DNA of 64,000 nt, taken from Tepidamorphaceae bacterium (GTDB lineage: Bacteria; Pseudomonadota; Alphaproteobacteria; Rhizobiales; JAKSCL01). Under the pieces are notes generated by a model, which searched no databases, had not been told where the DNA came from, and worked only from the letters and a program-made list of their open reading frames with translations. Below, piece after piece: positions 34,647-43,500 of the stretch. Numbering within the stretch: the stretch's first letter is position 1; each line of letters opens with the position of its first letter. The position numbers were made by a program, and so were the translations under genes. Location of the stretch: NCBI GenBank assembly GCA_028289445.1, contig JANQPO010000017.1, forward strand, positions 543,537 through 607,536. The letters run 5' to 3'.

Positions 34647-35656
34647 GATTGGCTGAAATCCGCTATGAGCTTGTCGATGATGGCGTCAACGCTGAAGCGA
34701 ACCGGATCGGAGGTTGGCAGGCCATGTTCCTTCTCGGTTTCGTCGAGGACGCGGTGTGCGTCTTGTTCCGAGAGCGCGGCCGTGTTGATGGCTATGCCGA
34801 CACAGCGAATATCGGGATTGGTCAACCGTCCGCAGGTCTCGGTCAGGTCCATGACCTGGCGAATGGTCGGCAGTGGCGTGTCGACATTGCGCATCGTGGT
34901 CCGCGTCGGTTCGTGGCAAACCACGTAGGCATCGGGCTGTGTGCCATGCAGGAGGCCCAGAGAAACCCCTGCAAATGACGGGTGAAACAGCGAACCCTGA
35001 CCCTCAACGACGTCCCAATGGTTAGGGTGATTGGCCGGTGAGACCCACTCGGCGGCGCCGGAAATGAAATCGGCGATCACCGCGTCGATCGCGACGCCAC
35101 GCCCGGAAATCAAGATGCCCGTCTGGCCCGTGGCGCGGAATTCAGCGTCAAGGCCGCGCGCGCGCATGGCCTTTTCGAGTGCCAACGCCGCGTATTTCTT
35201 GCCGATCGAGCAATCGGTCCCCACCGTCAGCAGGCGTCGCCCGATCCGTTTCGTTCCGCGGCCCGTCGCGAATCCGCCCTCCGACAGCCGGATATTGAAG
35301 ACGGTGCTGCCGGTTTCCTCGCGCGCCGCCGCGATCGCCGGAATGCTCTGCAACGGTCGATGCAGGCCGCTTGCGATATCGAAACCCTTTCGCATGGCGT
35401 CGACGATCACGTTCGTCCAGTGATCGGGAAACGTGCCGCCGGCGTTGACGATGCCGATCACCAGTGTTTGGGCGCCGGCGTCGCGCGCCGCATCGAGCGA
35501 TAGGTCGGGAAGACCGGTGTCTGCCCCGCAGCCTGGAAGGCGCAACTGGCCGACGCACCAGTCGCGACGCCAATCGACGATGCCCATCGCCGTTTTCGCT
35601 GCAAGCTGATCCGGGACATCACCCAGAAAGAGCAGGTAAGGAGACTTTATTTCCAT
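34643..35656 (-). CDS. dgcN: D-glutamate N-acetyltransferase (DUF1611)
   Basis: A 337-residue DUF1611/DgcN-family protein. The P-loop-like TVGTDCSIGKKYAALALEKAM lies near residues 145-165; LRLPGCGADTGLPDLSL, FPDHWTNVIVDAMRKGFDIASGLHRPL and VVEGQGSLFHPSFAGVSLGLLHG are conserved. DgcN acetylates D-glutamate, a cell-wall and free marine amino acid, and DgcA racemises the product so it can enter L-glutamate metabolism. No transporter is in the unit, although the convergent MFS gene next to it is a candidate. Confidence 0.87.
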   Translation of the reverse strand: MEIKSPYLLFLGDVPDQLAAKTAMGIVDWRRDWCVGQLRLPGCGADTGLPDLSLDAARDAGAQTLVIGIVNAGGTFPDHWTNVIVDAMRKGFDIASGLHRPLQSIPAIAAAREETGSTVFNIRLSEGGFATGRGTKRIGRRLLTVGTDCSIGKKYAALALEKAMRARGLDAEFRATGQTGILISGRGVAIDAVIADFISGAAEWVSPANHPNHWDVVEGQGSLFHPSFAGVSLGLLHGTQPDAYVVCHEPTRTTMRNVDTPLPTIRQVMDLTETCGRLTNPDIRCVGIAINTAALSEQDAHRVLDETEKEHGLPTSDPVRFSVDAIIDKLIADFSQS

Positions 35657-35790
35657 AAATGTGTCCGTGCCTTATAGTTGGAACTCCAACGAATGAGTAA
35701 GAGTGCGGCGAATGACGCCATTGATGGCAGGAGTGTTTGCCCGGCAAACCATTCTGGCCGCAACGGCCGAAAAATCGCAAGGTGTGCGCG

Positions 35791-36939
35791 ATGGCTGAGG
35801 GTGGAAATCCGTCGCTGGACATGACGGTTTCCGGTCCCGTCGCCCGCGTGGCGCTGGCCGGCGACTGGACCATCGATCGCGGCCGGGTGCTCTCCGATGT
35901 GCTCAACGGTGCCTTGACCGATGCCGCAGGGGGGCAAGTTCGCCACGCGATCATCGATTTCGGCGGAACCGGGACGCTCGACACGTCCGGATCCTATCTG
36001 ATCCAAAAATTCATCCGTGGCTTGGACGACCTGGGCGTAAGCCACGAGATCGTTAACCGGCGGTCGCAGCAAGCCCGGCTGATGAAGCGGGTGCGCAAAG
36101 TGCCGGACGAGCACGACGAGGCCGCGCCGCCTGTGCCCACGGTCACCGATTTCCTGGCCGAGGTCGGCGAAGCCGTGGTGCACTCCAGCGCGGATGTCGG
36201 TGATGCCATGACCGTCTTCGGTCGGATCATGGCGGGTCTTGGCAAGTCTTTCCGCGCGCCGGAGCACATTCGGTTCGCGTCGGTCGTGCACCACATCGAG
36301 TATGCCGGCCTAAACGCTGTGCCGATCATTTCGCTGATGTCGTTCCTGATCGGCGCAATCATTGCCCAGCAGGGCGCCTTCCAGCTGCGCACGTTCGGTG
36401 CCGAGCTCTTCACCGTCGACCTCGTCGGTATCCTGGTCCTGCGCGAAATTGGCGTGCTGCTGACGGCGATCATGGTCGCAGGGCGGTCCGGTAGCGCGTT
36501 CACGGCCGAGATCGGCTCGATGAAGATGCGCGAGGAGGTCGATGCTCTGAAAATCATCGGTCTCGACCCGATCGAGGTTCTCGCGCTGCCGAGGGTGATG
36601 GCGCTGATGATCTCGCTGCCGCTTCTCACCTTCGTCGCCAACATGACGGCGATCCTGGGTGCGATGATCGTGTCGATGGTCTACAGCGGTATCGAGCCGT
36701 CGATCTTCGTCGCGCGGCTGCGCGATGCCGCGGATTTCTCGACCGTCGCTGTCGGCTTCATCAAGGCGCCGTTCATGGCGCTGGTCATTGGTCTGGTCGC
36801 CTGCGTTGAAGGCTTCAGGGTGGAGGGCAGTGCTGAATCTCTTGGGCGACAAACAACGGCATCCGTGGTGAAGTCCATTTTCATGGTGATCGTCATGGAC
36901 GGAATCTTCGCGATCTACTTCGCGGCAATCGACTTTTAG
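35791..36939 (+). CDS. mlaE: Mla-type lipid ABC transporter permease with N-terminal STAS domain
   Basis: About 382 residues from the ATG at 35791 (MAEGGNPSLD); the frame is open from 35737. Residues about 8-100 form a STAS domain (VARVALAGDWTID, LDTSGSYLIQKFI) fused to a MlaE permease with HIEYAGLNAVPIISLMSFLIGAIIAQQGAFQLRTFGAELFTVDLVG, VLREIGVLLTAIMVAGRSGSAFTAEIGSMKM and five or six helices. In gammaproteobacteria the STAS part is the separate MlaB. The complex moves glycerophospholipids between the membranes. First of four co-directional genes. Confidence 0.93.
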   Translation: MAEGGNPSLDMTVSGPVARVALAGDWTIDRGRVLSDVLNGALTDAAGGQVRHAIIDFGGTGTLDTSGSYLIQKFIRGLDDLGVSHEIVNRRSQQARLMKRVRKVPDEHDEAAPPVPTVTDFLAEVGEAVVHSSADVGDAMTVFGRIMAGLGKSFRAPEHIRFASVVHHIEYAGLNAVPIISLMSFLIGAIIAQQGAFQLRTFGAELFTVDLVGILVLREIGVLLTAIMVAGRSGSAFTAEIGSMKMREEVDALKIIGLDPIEVLALPRVMALMISLPLLTFVANMTAILGAMIVSMVYSGIEPSIFVARLRDAADFSTVAVGFIKAPFMALVIGLVACVEGFRVEGSAESLGRQTTASVVKSIFMVIVMDGIFAIYFAAIDF

Positions 36940-36947
36940 GGCCGGGG

Positions 36948-37757
36948 ATGATGCTTGATCTTGCCAAGACACCGGTTGCAGCGGCGGACGCACCTGCCCT
37001 TGAGGCCTATGGCATTGAGGTTGGCTTTGGTGAGAAAACCATCATCAAGAATCTCGATGTCGTCGTGCCGCGCGGTGAGATTTTCGGCGTGGTGGGCGGT
37101 TCGGGCACGGGCAAGACCGTGCTCCTGCGCGCGATCCTGGGGCTGATCCCACGCCGCGCCGGCAGCGTCAGCTTTTTTGGCGAAACGGTTGATACCCTTG
37201 ACGAAGAAGGGTGCCGCATCATGAACCAGCGCATCGGCATGCTGTTTCAGCAAGGTGCGCTCTTTTCCTCGCTCACGGTCCGGCAAAACATCCAGTTTCC
37301 CATGCGCGAGCACGCCGATTTGTCGCAGTCCGTGATGGATGAATTGGCCGATTTGAAGATTGCGCTGGTCGGATTGCCGCTTGATGCCTGTAACAAGTAC
37401 CCGTCGGAGCTTTCCGGCGGCATGATCAAACGCGCCGCTTTGGCGCGGGCGCTTGCCCTCGATCCGGATCTGGTCTTTCTCGACGAGCCAACCGCCGGGC
37501 TCGATCCGATCGGCGCCGGCGCCTTCGACGAACTCGTGGTCGAACTCCGAGACGTCTTGGGATTGACCGTCTACATGGTGACCCACGACCTTGACAGCCT
37601 CTATACGGTCTGCGACCGGATAGCGGTGCTGGGAAATCAGAAGATTCTGGTCGACGGAAGCATCGACGAATTGCGGTCGTTTGATCATCCCTGGGTTCAG
37701 GATTACTTCAACGGGCCGCGCGGGCGCATGGCCGCTGATACGGCACAGAGGCGCTGA
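36948..37757 (+). CDS. mlaF: Mla-type lipid ABC transporter ATPase
   Basis: A 269-residue ABC ATPase. Walker A GGSGTGKT (50-57), Q-loop MLFQQGALFSSLTV, signature LSGGMIKRAALARALA, Walker B LVFLDEPTAGLDP, H-loop VTHDLDSL. The signature has Met (SGGM) as in the MlaF subfamily. Begins eight bases after mlaE and ends two bases before the MCE gene. Two adjacent ATG codons begin the frame; either may be used. Confidence 0.94.
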   Translation: MMLDLAKTPVAAADAPALEAYGIEVGFGEKTIIKNLDVVVPRGEIFGVVGGSGTGKTVLLRAILGLIPRRAGSVSFFGETVDTLDEEGCRIMNQRIGMLFQQGALFSSLTVRQNIQFPMREHADLSQSVMDELADLKIALVGLPLDACNKYPSELSGGMIKRAALARALALDPDLVFLDEPTAGLDPIGAGAFDELVVELRDVLGLTVYMVTHDLDSLYTVCDRIAVLGNQKILVDGSIDELRSFDHPWVQDYFNGPRGRMAADTAQRR

Positions 37758-37759
37758 CG

Positions 37760-39886
37760 ATGGAAACCCGTGCCCGCTACGTTCTGGTCGGCTTGTTCAC
37801 CATCATCGTGCTGATTGGCGCGTTCGCCTTTGTCTACTGGCTGTTGCGTGTGAACGAGGGCGCTGCCAAAGCGACCTACGACATCGTTTTCCCTGGCGCG
37901 ATCACTGGTTTGGGTCGCGGGTCCGACGTGCTGTTCAACGGTATCAAAGTGGGCGATGTCCGTGACATTCAGTTCGATCCGGTCGATCCGAATAAGGTGG
38001 TTGCTCGCATCGAGATCGGCGCTGATACGCCCGTCCGCTTGGATACGCGCGTCTTCCTTGAATATCAGGGTTTGACGGGCGTGGCGCAGATCCAGATGAA
38101 GGGCGGTGCGCGCGAGAGTGCAAAAATCCCCGAGCGCGATGATGGCGAGCCGCCGCAGATCATCGGCGAGCAATCGGCCGTCGATGACCTGGTTGAGGGT
38201 GCACGGCAGATTTTGGAGGGCGCAAACACGCTGGTCGAACGACTCAACGCGACCTTGGAGACCTCGCAGGTGTCCATCACCGAGTCGGTGGCCAACTTCG
38301 AGGAATTCTCAGGGACGCTTGCCGACAATTCCGACACGATCAATCGACTGGTCGCCAATGCGGCACAGGCGGCGGAGGAAATCGCTCGGGTTTCCAATAC
38401 GCTCGACGCGGTGCTTGGCGATAATCGGGAACAGCTCAGCGAAACCGTCAACAATTTGAACCAGGTCCTCAAAGACCTGACCGACGCGTCCGACAACATA
38501 CAGCGGACCGCCGAGAACGCGGCGACGTTCACGGACGCGTTCGCGCAAAACACGGACAAGGTGAACACCTTCTTCGAGGATGCCGAGCGCGTTGCCGATG
38601 AGGCACGCGAGGTGACACAGACGCTGAATACGCTCATGGCGGCGAACCAGGTCGCCATTTCGACAACGATCGCCAACGCCGAGACGTTCACATCGCGTCT
38701 GACGCAGAACAGCGACGCGATCGACGATTTGCTTAGAAACGCCAACGATGCGAGCGCCCGCATCGCCACGACGACAACCACGATCGACGAGTTTTTGACG
38801 GAGAACGCCGGCCGGCTCGGTGCCACGCTTGAGAATGTTGAGACGTTCACGACGGCGCTGGCGGAGAATTCCGGCCAGGTGGAATCGGTGCTTCAAAATG
38901 TCGGGACGGCCGCCGAGCGCATCGACCGCGTATCCGCTGATCTGGAAGGGTTGATCAGCGAGAACCGGACCGCATTCTCAACGACGATGACGAATATCGA
39001 GGCGTTTAGCGGCACGCTCGCCGAGAACCGCGAGCAGTTCGGCACGCTGGTGGCCGATGCGAGCGACGCGGCAAACAGGCTGTCGGAACTGGGCACAAGC
39101 CTGAACGACATCCTCGCGGAAAACCGCGAGCCTCTGAAAAGCACGCTTGCCAGCATCGATACATTCTCGTCCGCGCTCGCCGAAAGCTCTGACCAGGTGG
39201 CCACGTTGATCGCCGACGTGGGGTCGGCGGCAAGCCAGCTTGAATCGGTGAGCCAGCGCGCGGATCGGTTGTTGGCCGACAATGAGGAGTCGATCGCGAC
39301 ATCGGTGCGCAACGTTGAAGCATTTACGGAAACGCTGAGTGCCAATCGCGAGGCGATCGACGCCTTTGTGGCCGATGCGCGGACCATCGCGGCCGATCTT
39401 TCTGGTGTCAGCGAAAACATCAATCTCGTGTTGGCGGAAAACCGCGCGTCGCTAAAGGCGACCCTCGATAACTCGGCGGTCCTGACCGAAAGCCTCGCGG
39501 CCAATGCCGACGACATCGCGACCTTCATCGACGATGCAAGCACCGTGTCGCGGCGCCTGGCGACCGTCGCTGAGCGGATCGACTCGTTCACGGCGCGCGT
39601 CGATACCCTGGTTGCAGAGGAAGGGACGGCGTTTTTCCAAGACGCGGCGGCGGCGGCGCGTAGCGTTCGCCAGACGGCTGGCGATCTAGAGGCGCAGATC
39701 GGTCAGGTCACGAGCGGTTTGGCGCGATTCTCCGATCGGGGGCTGGATGAACTGGTGGCGCTTTTGAACGAGGGGCGGCGCACCGTTTCGCGTCTCGACA
39801 GGGTGATTTCTAATATCGAGCGCAATCCGTCACAATTTCTGCTAAATGGAGAGCGCGTACCACAATATCGGCCGAACCGGCGATAG
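37760..39886 (+). CDS. mlaD: MCE (MlaD-like) protein with long repeat domain
   Basis: A 708-residue protein, far longer than the roughly 180-residue E. coli MlaD. One N-terminal helix (9-29) anchors it in the inner membrane; residues about 36-115 are the MCE domain (YDIVFPGAITGLGRGSDVLFNGIKVGDV, LEYQGLTGVAQIQMKGG). From 183 to 627 the protein is built of tandem 53-residue helical repeats with F-[ST]-x2-L-x2-N at each start and L-x2-N-R about 39 residues on. A short tail follows. MCE proteins form rings that carry lipid; the repeat region could form a long periplasmic tube or stalk. Confidence 0.92.
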   Translation: METRARYVLVGLFTIIVLIGAFAFVYWLLRVNEGAAKATYDIVFPGAITGLGRGSDVLFNGIKVGDVRDIQFDPVDPNKVVARIEIGADTPVRLDTRVFLEYQGLTGVAQIQMKGGARESAKIPERDDGEPPQIIGEQSAVDDLVEGARQILEGANTLVERLNATLETSQVSITESVANFEEFSGTLADNSDTINRLVANAAQAAEEIARVSNTLDAVLGDNREQLSETVNNLNQVLKDLTDASDNIQRTAENAATFTDAFAQNTDKVNTFFEDAERVADEAREVTQTLNTLMAANQVAISTTIANAETFTSRLTQNSDAIDDLLRNANDASARIATTTTTIDEFLTENAGRLGATLENVETFTTALAENSGQVESVLQNVGTAAERIDRVSADLEGLISENRTAFSTTMTNIEAFSGTLAENREQFGTLVADASDAANRLSELGTSLNDILAENREPLKSTLASIDTFSSALAESSDQVATLIADVGSAASQLESVSQRADRLLADNEESIATSVRNVEAFTETLSANREAIDAFVADARTIAADLSGVSENINLVLAENRASLKATLDNSAVLTESLAANADDIATFIDDASTVSRRLATVAERIDSFTARVDTLVAEEGTAFFQDAAAAARSVRQTAGDLEAQIGQVTSGLARFSDRGLDELVALLNEGRRTVSRLDRVISNIERNPSQFLLNGERVPQYRPNRR
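38528..39640 (+). repeat. Seven contiguous 53-residue (159-bp) repeats in the MCE protein
   Basis: Units start at residues 257, 310, 363, 416, 469, 522 and 575, each exactly 53 long with no gap; an eighth copy at 183-235 is separated by a 21-residue insert. The shared pattern is F-[ST]-x2-L-[AS]-x-N at the start, then a run of Ala/Leu heptad-like positions, L-x2-N-[RQE] at about 37-41, and T-[LVI]-x-N-x-[EA] at the end. DNA identity between units is low, so the duplication is old. Confidence 0.85.
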
Positions 39887-39894
39887 GGCGGGGC

Positions 39895-40515
39895 ATGACG
39901 GACTGTATCGATCGGCGGGCGTTTCTTCGCCACTGTGGAACACTGGGCGGTGTACTTGCCGCAGCGGCGGTTGGCGGATGCGGCCTGGCCAGCGGCCCGG
40001 CGCCGCGAACCTTCGACCTCACAGCGGCAAGCGGCTTCCCCCGCTCCGTTGGGGGGTCCGGCGCGCATATCGTGGTCATGACGCCGCGCGCCCTGCCGGC
40101 GCTCGATACCGAGAAGATCATGGTGCGCGAAGCTGGCGGCGAGATCAGCTATTATCCCGGCGTCCAATGGGGTGCGCGGCTGTCCGGCCTGGTTCAGACG
40201 CGCCTCACGCAAGCCTTCGAAAACACCGGGCGCGTCCGCGCCATCGGACAGCAGGGCGATGGCATCGCCGCCGACTACTTGATTGTCAGCGAAATCCGTG
40301 AGTTTGCCCTCGATGCTTCCAACGGACCGTCGGCGCGTGTGGCATTGTTCGTCAAGGTGATAAACGACCGATCGGGTCGGGTCGCTGCCAGCAAGCTGTT
40401 CGAAGCGTCAATTCCAATCTTCTCTGACACGCCAGATGGCGTGATCGGTGCGCTCGACGCGGCCTTCGAAGAGGTCCAGCGCGACATCGTCGCCTTCACA
40501 TTCAGGCGAATCTGA
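39895..40515 (+). CDS. ABC-type transport auxiliary lipoprotein (PqiC-like)
   Basis: A 206-residue protein with an N-terminal DRRAFLRHCG twin-arginine-like signal and a lipobox AVGGCG, so it is probably a lipoprotein with the lipid on the Cys near residue 29. The domain is ABC_trans_aux: PRALPALDTEKIMVREAGGEISYYPGVQWGARLSGLVQTRLTQAFENTGRV and ADYLIVSEIREFALD. Such proteins (PqiC, LetA-associated) attach MCE tubes to the outer membrane. Eight bases after the MCE gene, last of the mla unit. Confidence 0.9.
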   Translation: MTDCIDRRAFLRHCGTLGGVLAAAAVGGCGLASGPAPRTFDLTAASGFPRSVGGSGAHIVVMTPRALPALDTEKIMVREAGGEISYYPGVQWGARLSGLVQTRLTQAFENTGRVRAIGQQGDGIAADYLIVSEIREFALDASNGPSARVALFVKVINDRSGRVAASKLFEASIPIFSDTPDGVIGALDAAFEEVQRDIVAFTFRRI

Positions 40516-40531
40516 CCCAGCAGGCAAAAGA

Positions 40532-40555
40532 AAAGCGGGGCTCTTGCCCCGCTTT
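40532..40555. terminator. Bidirectional terminator between the mla unit and the GPR-like gene
   Basis: AAAGCGGGGC (40532-40541), loop TCTT, GCCCCGCTTT (40546-40555), then CTTTA; on the other strand the stem is followed by TCTTTTGCC. Placed between two convergent stops, it can end both transcripts. Confidence 0.9.
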
Positions 40556-40578
40556 CTTTACCCCGTGGCTGAGCGAAT

Positions 40579-43500
40579 TCAGCCGAATCGGCCGCTCACA
40601 TGCGCCAGCATGAGGTAGACCTTGCCGGTGTCCGAGCCGACATAAGTGCGCGAGAGCACGTTATCCCGGTCGTTTCGCGCGACCTGATCCAGAAGCGCTT
40701 CGAAGCTGTCGACATAGTCGTCGACTTCGCGGCGGAAGTTTGAGTCTTCGTGGTAGCGCTGGCGAAGCGCATCGAAGGTGTGACGGCCATCTTCGGTGTA
40801 GATGCGGTGTGAAAACGCGCCCAGATCGCCATTGCGATAGCGCACCCACAGGTCGGCCGGATCCGGTTCTGCGATGGCGCCGGCGATATCCTGCACCAGC
40901 GAATTCAAGGCGCCGCGCGGACCTTCGGCGGTGCCGCCCTGCGGATCATAGGTCTTTGGAAGCTCTTCTTCTTCGTCATCATCAATCGAGGCGCGGGCGA
41001 GGAGGTCCGACATCGACCACCGGCCACCACGGTTGCCGCCGCCATTCGTGGCGCGTGCCGCCGGGGCCGCTGGCTCGGGATCGCGCTTGCGTTCAGGTGC
41101 CGGTTCCACGGGCTCCGGTTCACGCGAAACCTGCGCCGGCGGGGCCGGCTCGCGCGTCGGCTGCGACGGCCGCGCTGGCTGGGCGGAGGCGGTCAGTGTC
41201 TGAACCGGAACTGACGGGCGGGCCACATCGGTGCCGCCGCCATGTGCGGCGACGATCGTCGACAGCTCGTTGAGGGCGCGAATCTGCTCGGCGACAGCCC
41301 GGCGCATCGCCGAGGCGCTCTCGCGCGCTTCTTCCGGCAATTGCGTCAAGCCGCGATGCAGTTCGCCACGCGTGCTCTCCAACTCGCGGGCGATATTGCT
41401 CGTCACATCGCGTAGTTGGTCGAGCGTCGTGTTGAAGCCCTCGGTCGTGTTTTGCAGGGCAGACGTGACATCGGCGACCACGCTTTGCGTCGTGTTCTGC
41501 ATCGTCTGCACGGTGCGGCCGCTCTCCTCCACCGCGATCTCGCGCATCCGTTCGAAGTTCTCCGAGATGGACTGCGAGGAGGTTGTGGCGGTGCGCTCCA
41601 GTTCCGAATTGATAGCGGCGATGCGCTGCTCTGACGTCGACAGCGAGTCCTCGACCGATTGGGTCATGCCGTTCATCATGCGCTCAATGTCGCTGGCGCG
41701 GTCGATCAGCGCGTTGGTGAGCGTTTCAAGCGCTGTCTGGCGCACAGAAAGCGTTGTCTCGATATCGCCGCCAGCACCTTGCAGACTGCCCACGGAGTCG
41801 GCGAGGCGGCTCGATTGTTCGCCAAGCTGCGTGACCGTCGACTGAACCTCACCCAGCACCTGGTTCGAGATCGTCTGCAGGGCGCGGACCTGATCGTTGA
41901 CCGTGTCCGCTGAGAGCTGCGACTTGCTGGCCACCTCGTCGACGGTCTGGCGCAGACTGTCGACGTCCCGCGACAGTGCGTTTTCGACCTGGTCGAGATT
42001 GGTGCTGGCATGGTCGAGGACCTCACGCAGTGCACCATTGGTGTTGCCGAGCTTTTCGAGGATCGAGGCAACGGTCGATGAAAGCTCCTCGTTGGTCGAG
42101 GCGAGGTCGTTGACGGCCGTCTTGGCACGGGTCTCGATGGCATCGGTCAAGAGATCGCCGGAGGCGCGCAGCCGAACCTCGAAATCGGTCGCGTAGCGTT
42201 CAAGCTGGCGACCCAGTTCCTGGCTGCGGATCTCCATCGATTTCGACTGATTTTCGCCCGCATTGATGAGAATTTCTGTCGCCGATGCGCTTTGCTTCTC
42301 AAGGGCTTCGACGACGCGGTTGCCTTTCTCATCGAGCATGGCGGCCAGTTCCGCACTGCGGCTGCCAATCGTCTCGTTGATGTTCTCCGAGCGCGATAGA
42401 AGCGTGTCGGAAACGTTTGCGATGTGCTGGGTGATATGCTCGGTCGCTTCGCGGGTGCGCTCTGACAGGGTGTCGGAGAGGCTGTCCAGTTTGCCGGCCA
42501 GCGTGTCGTCCATCTCTTCGCGTTTGCGCGAGAACAGATCGTCGAGCGCCTGCCGCTGACCGTCGATCTGTGTGACCGTTGTCTCGGTACCCGTCGCCAT
42601 CGTCTCTGCGATATCGCGCACGCGCTCGGCGAGGATCTCGCTGATCTGGCGGCCGCGCTCGCCAAGGGAGGTGGCAATCTGACCGACGCGCGTGTCGAGC
42701 GTGTCGCGAATCTCGTCGGCACGCCGACCGAGATTGTCGTCGATCGAACGCGCACGCTCGTCGAGGGTGGCGGCAATGCCGTCGGCCTTTTCGCCCAAAG
42801 TGGCGTCGATCTGACCGGCCCGATCCGCCCAAATCCGGCCCAGTTCCTCGGCGCGCTCTGCAAGCGCGGAGTCGATCTCCATGGCCTTTGTCGAAACCGC
42901 TTCCCCAACGCGGCCGATGCTCGACGATAGCGAGTCTTGGATCGCGCTGGCGCTGACTTCCCAGGCTTGCGAAATCTCGGATGCGCGCTGCGAAAGTGCT
43001 GCCTCGACGGACTGGGCATGACCGTCAAGGGTGGCGGAGATCTGCTCGGTGCGCGAACTGAGCGACCCGGAAAGCTCCGAGGCCCGGCGCGCGATGGTTT
43101 CGTTGAGCTTTTCCGTTTGCGACGCCAGCGCTTCGTCGATCTGCCAACTGCGCGACTGCAACACTTCGCGCAAGGTCTCGGTGCGGTCGTTGAGGCTCAT
43201 TTCGAGCTGTGCCGCCTGGTCGATCCAGGAATCGCGCAGTTCGGACGTGCGGCTCGACAAGGCGTGGTCGATTTGCGTTGCCTGAGCCTCCCATGCCGCG
43301 CTGACCGTTTCGGCGCGTAGCGATAGCGCCTGGTCGATCTCGCGGGCCTGGGTCTGCCAGGTGTCGTTGATCTCGGCCGCACGGATTTGCAGCGACCGGT
43401 TCAGTTCGGCGGCGCGGGCGGCAAGGGTGTCGTTGACGCGAGAGGTGCGCTCGTCGATCAGCGAGGCAACGCCTTCGGTCCGCTCAACCACGGTCTCGCT

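Noticed and set aside
36310..37688. Long minus-strand frames opposite mlaE and mlaF
   Set aside because: Shadows of well-conserved transporter genes, no domain resemblance.
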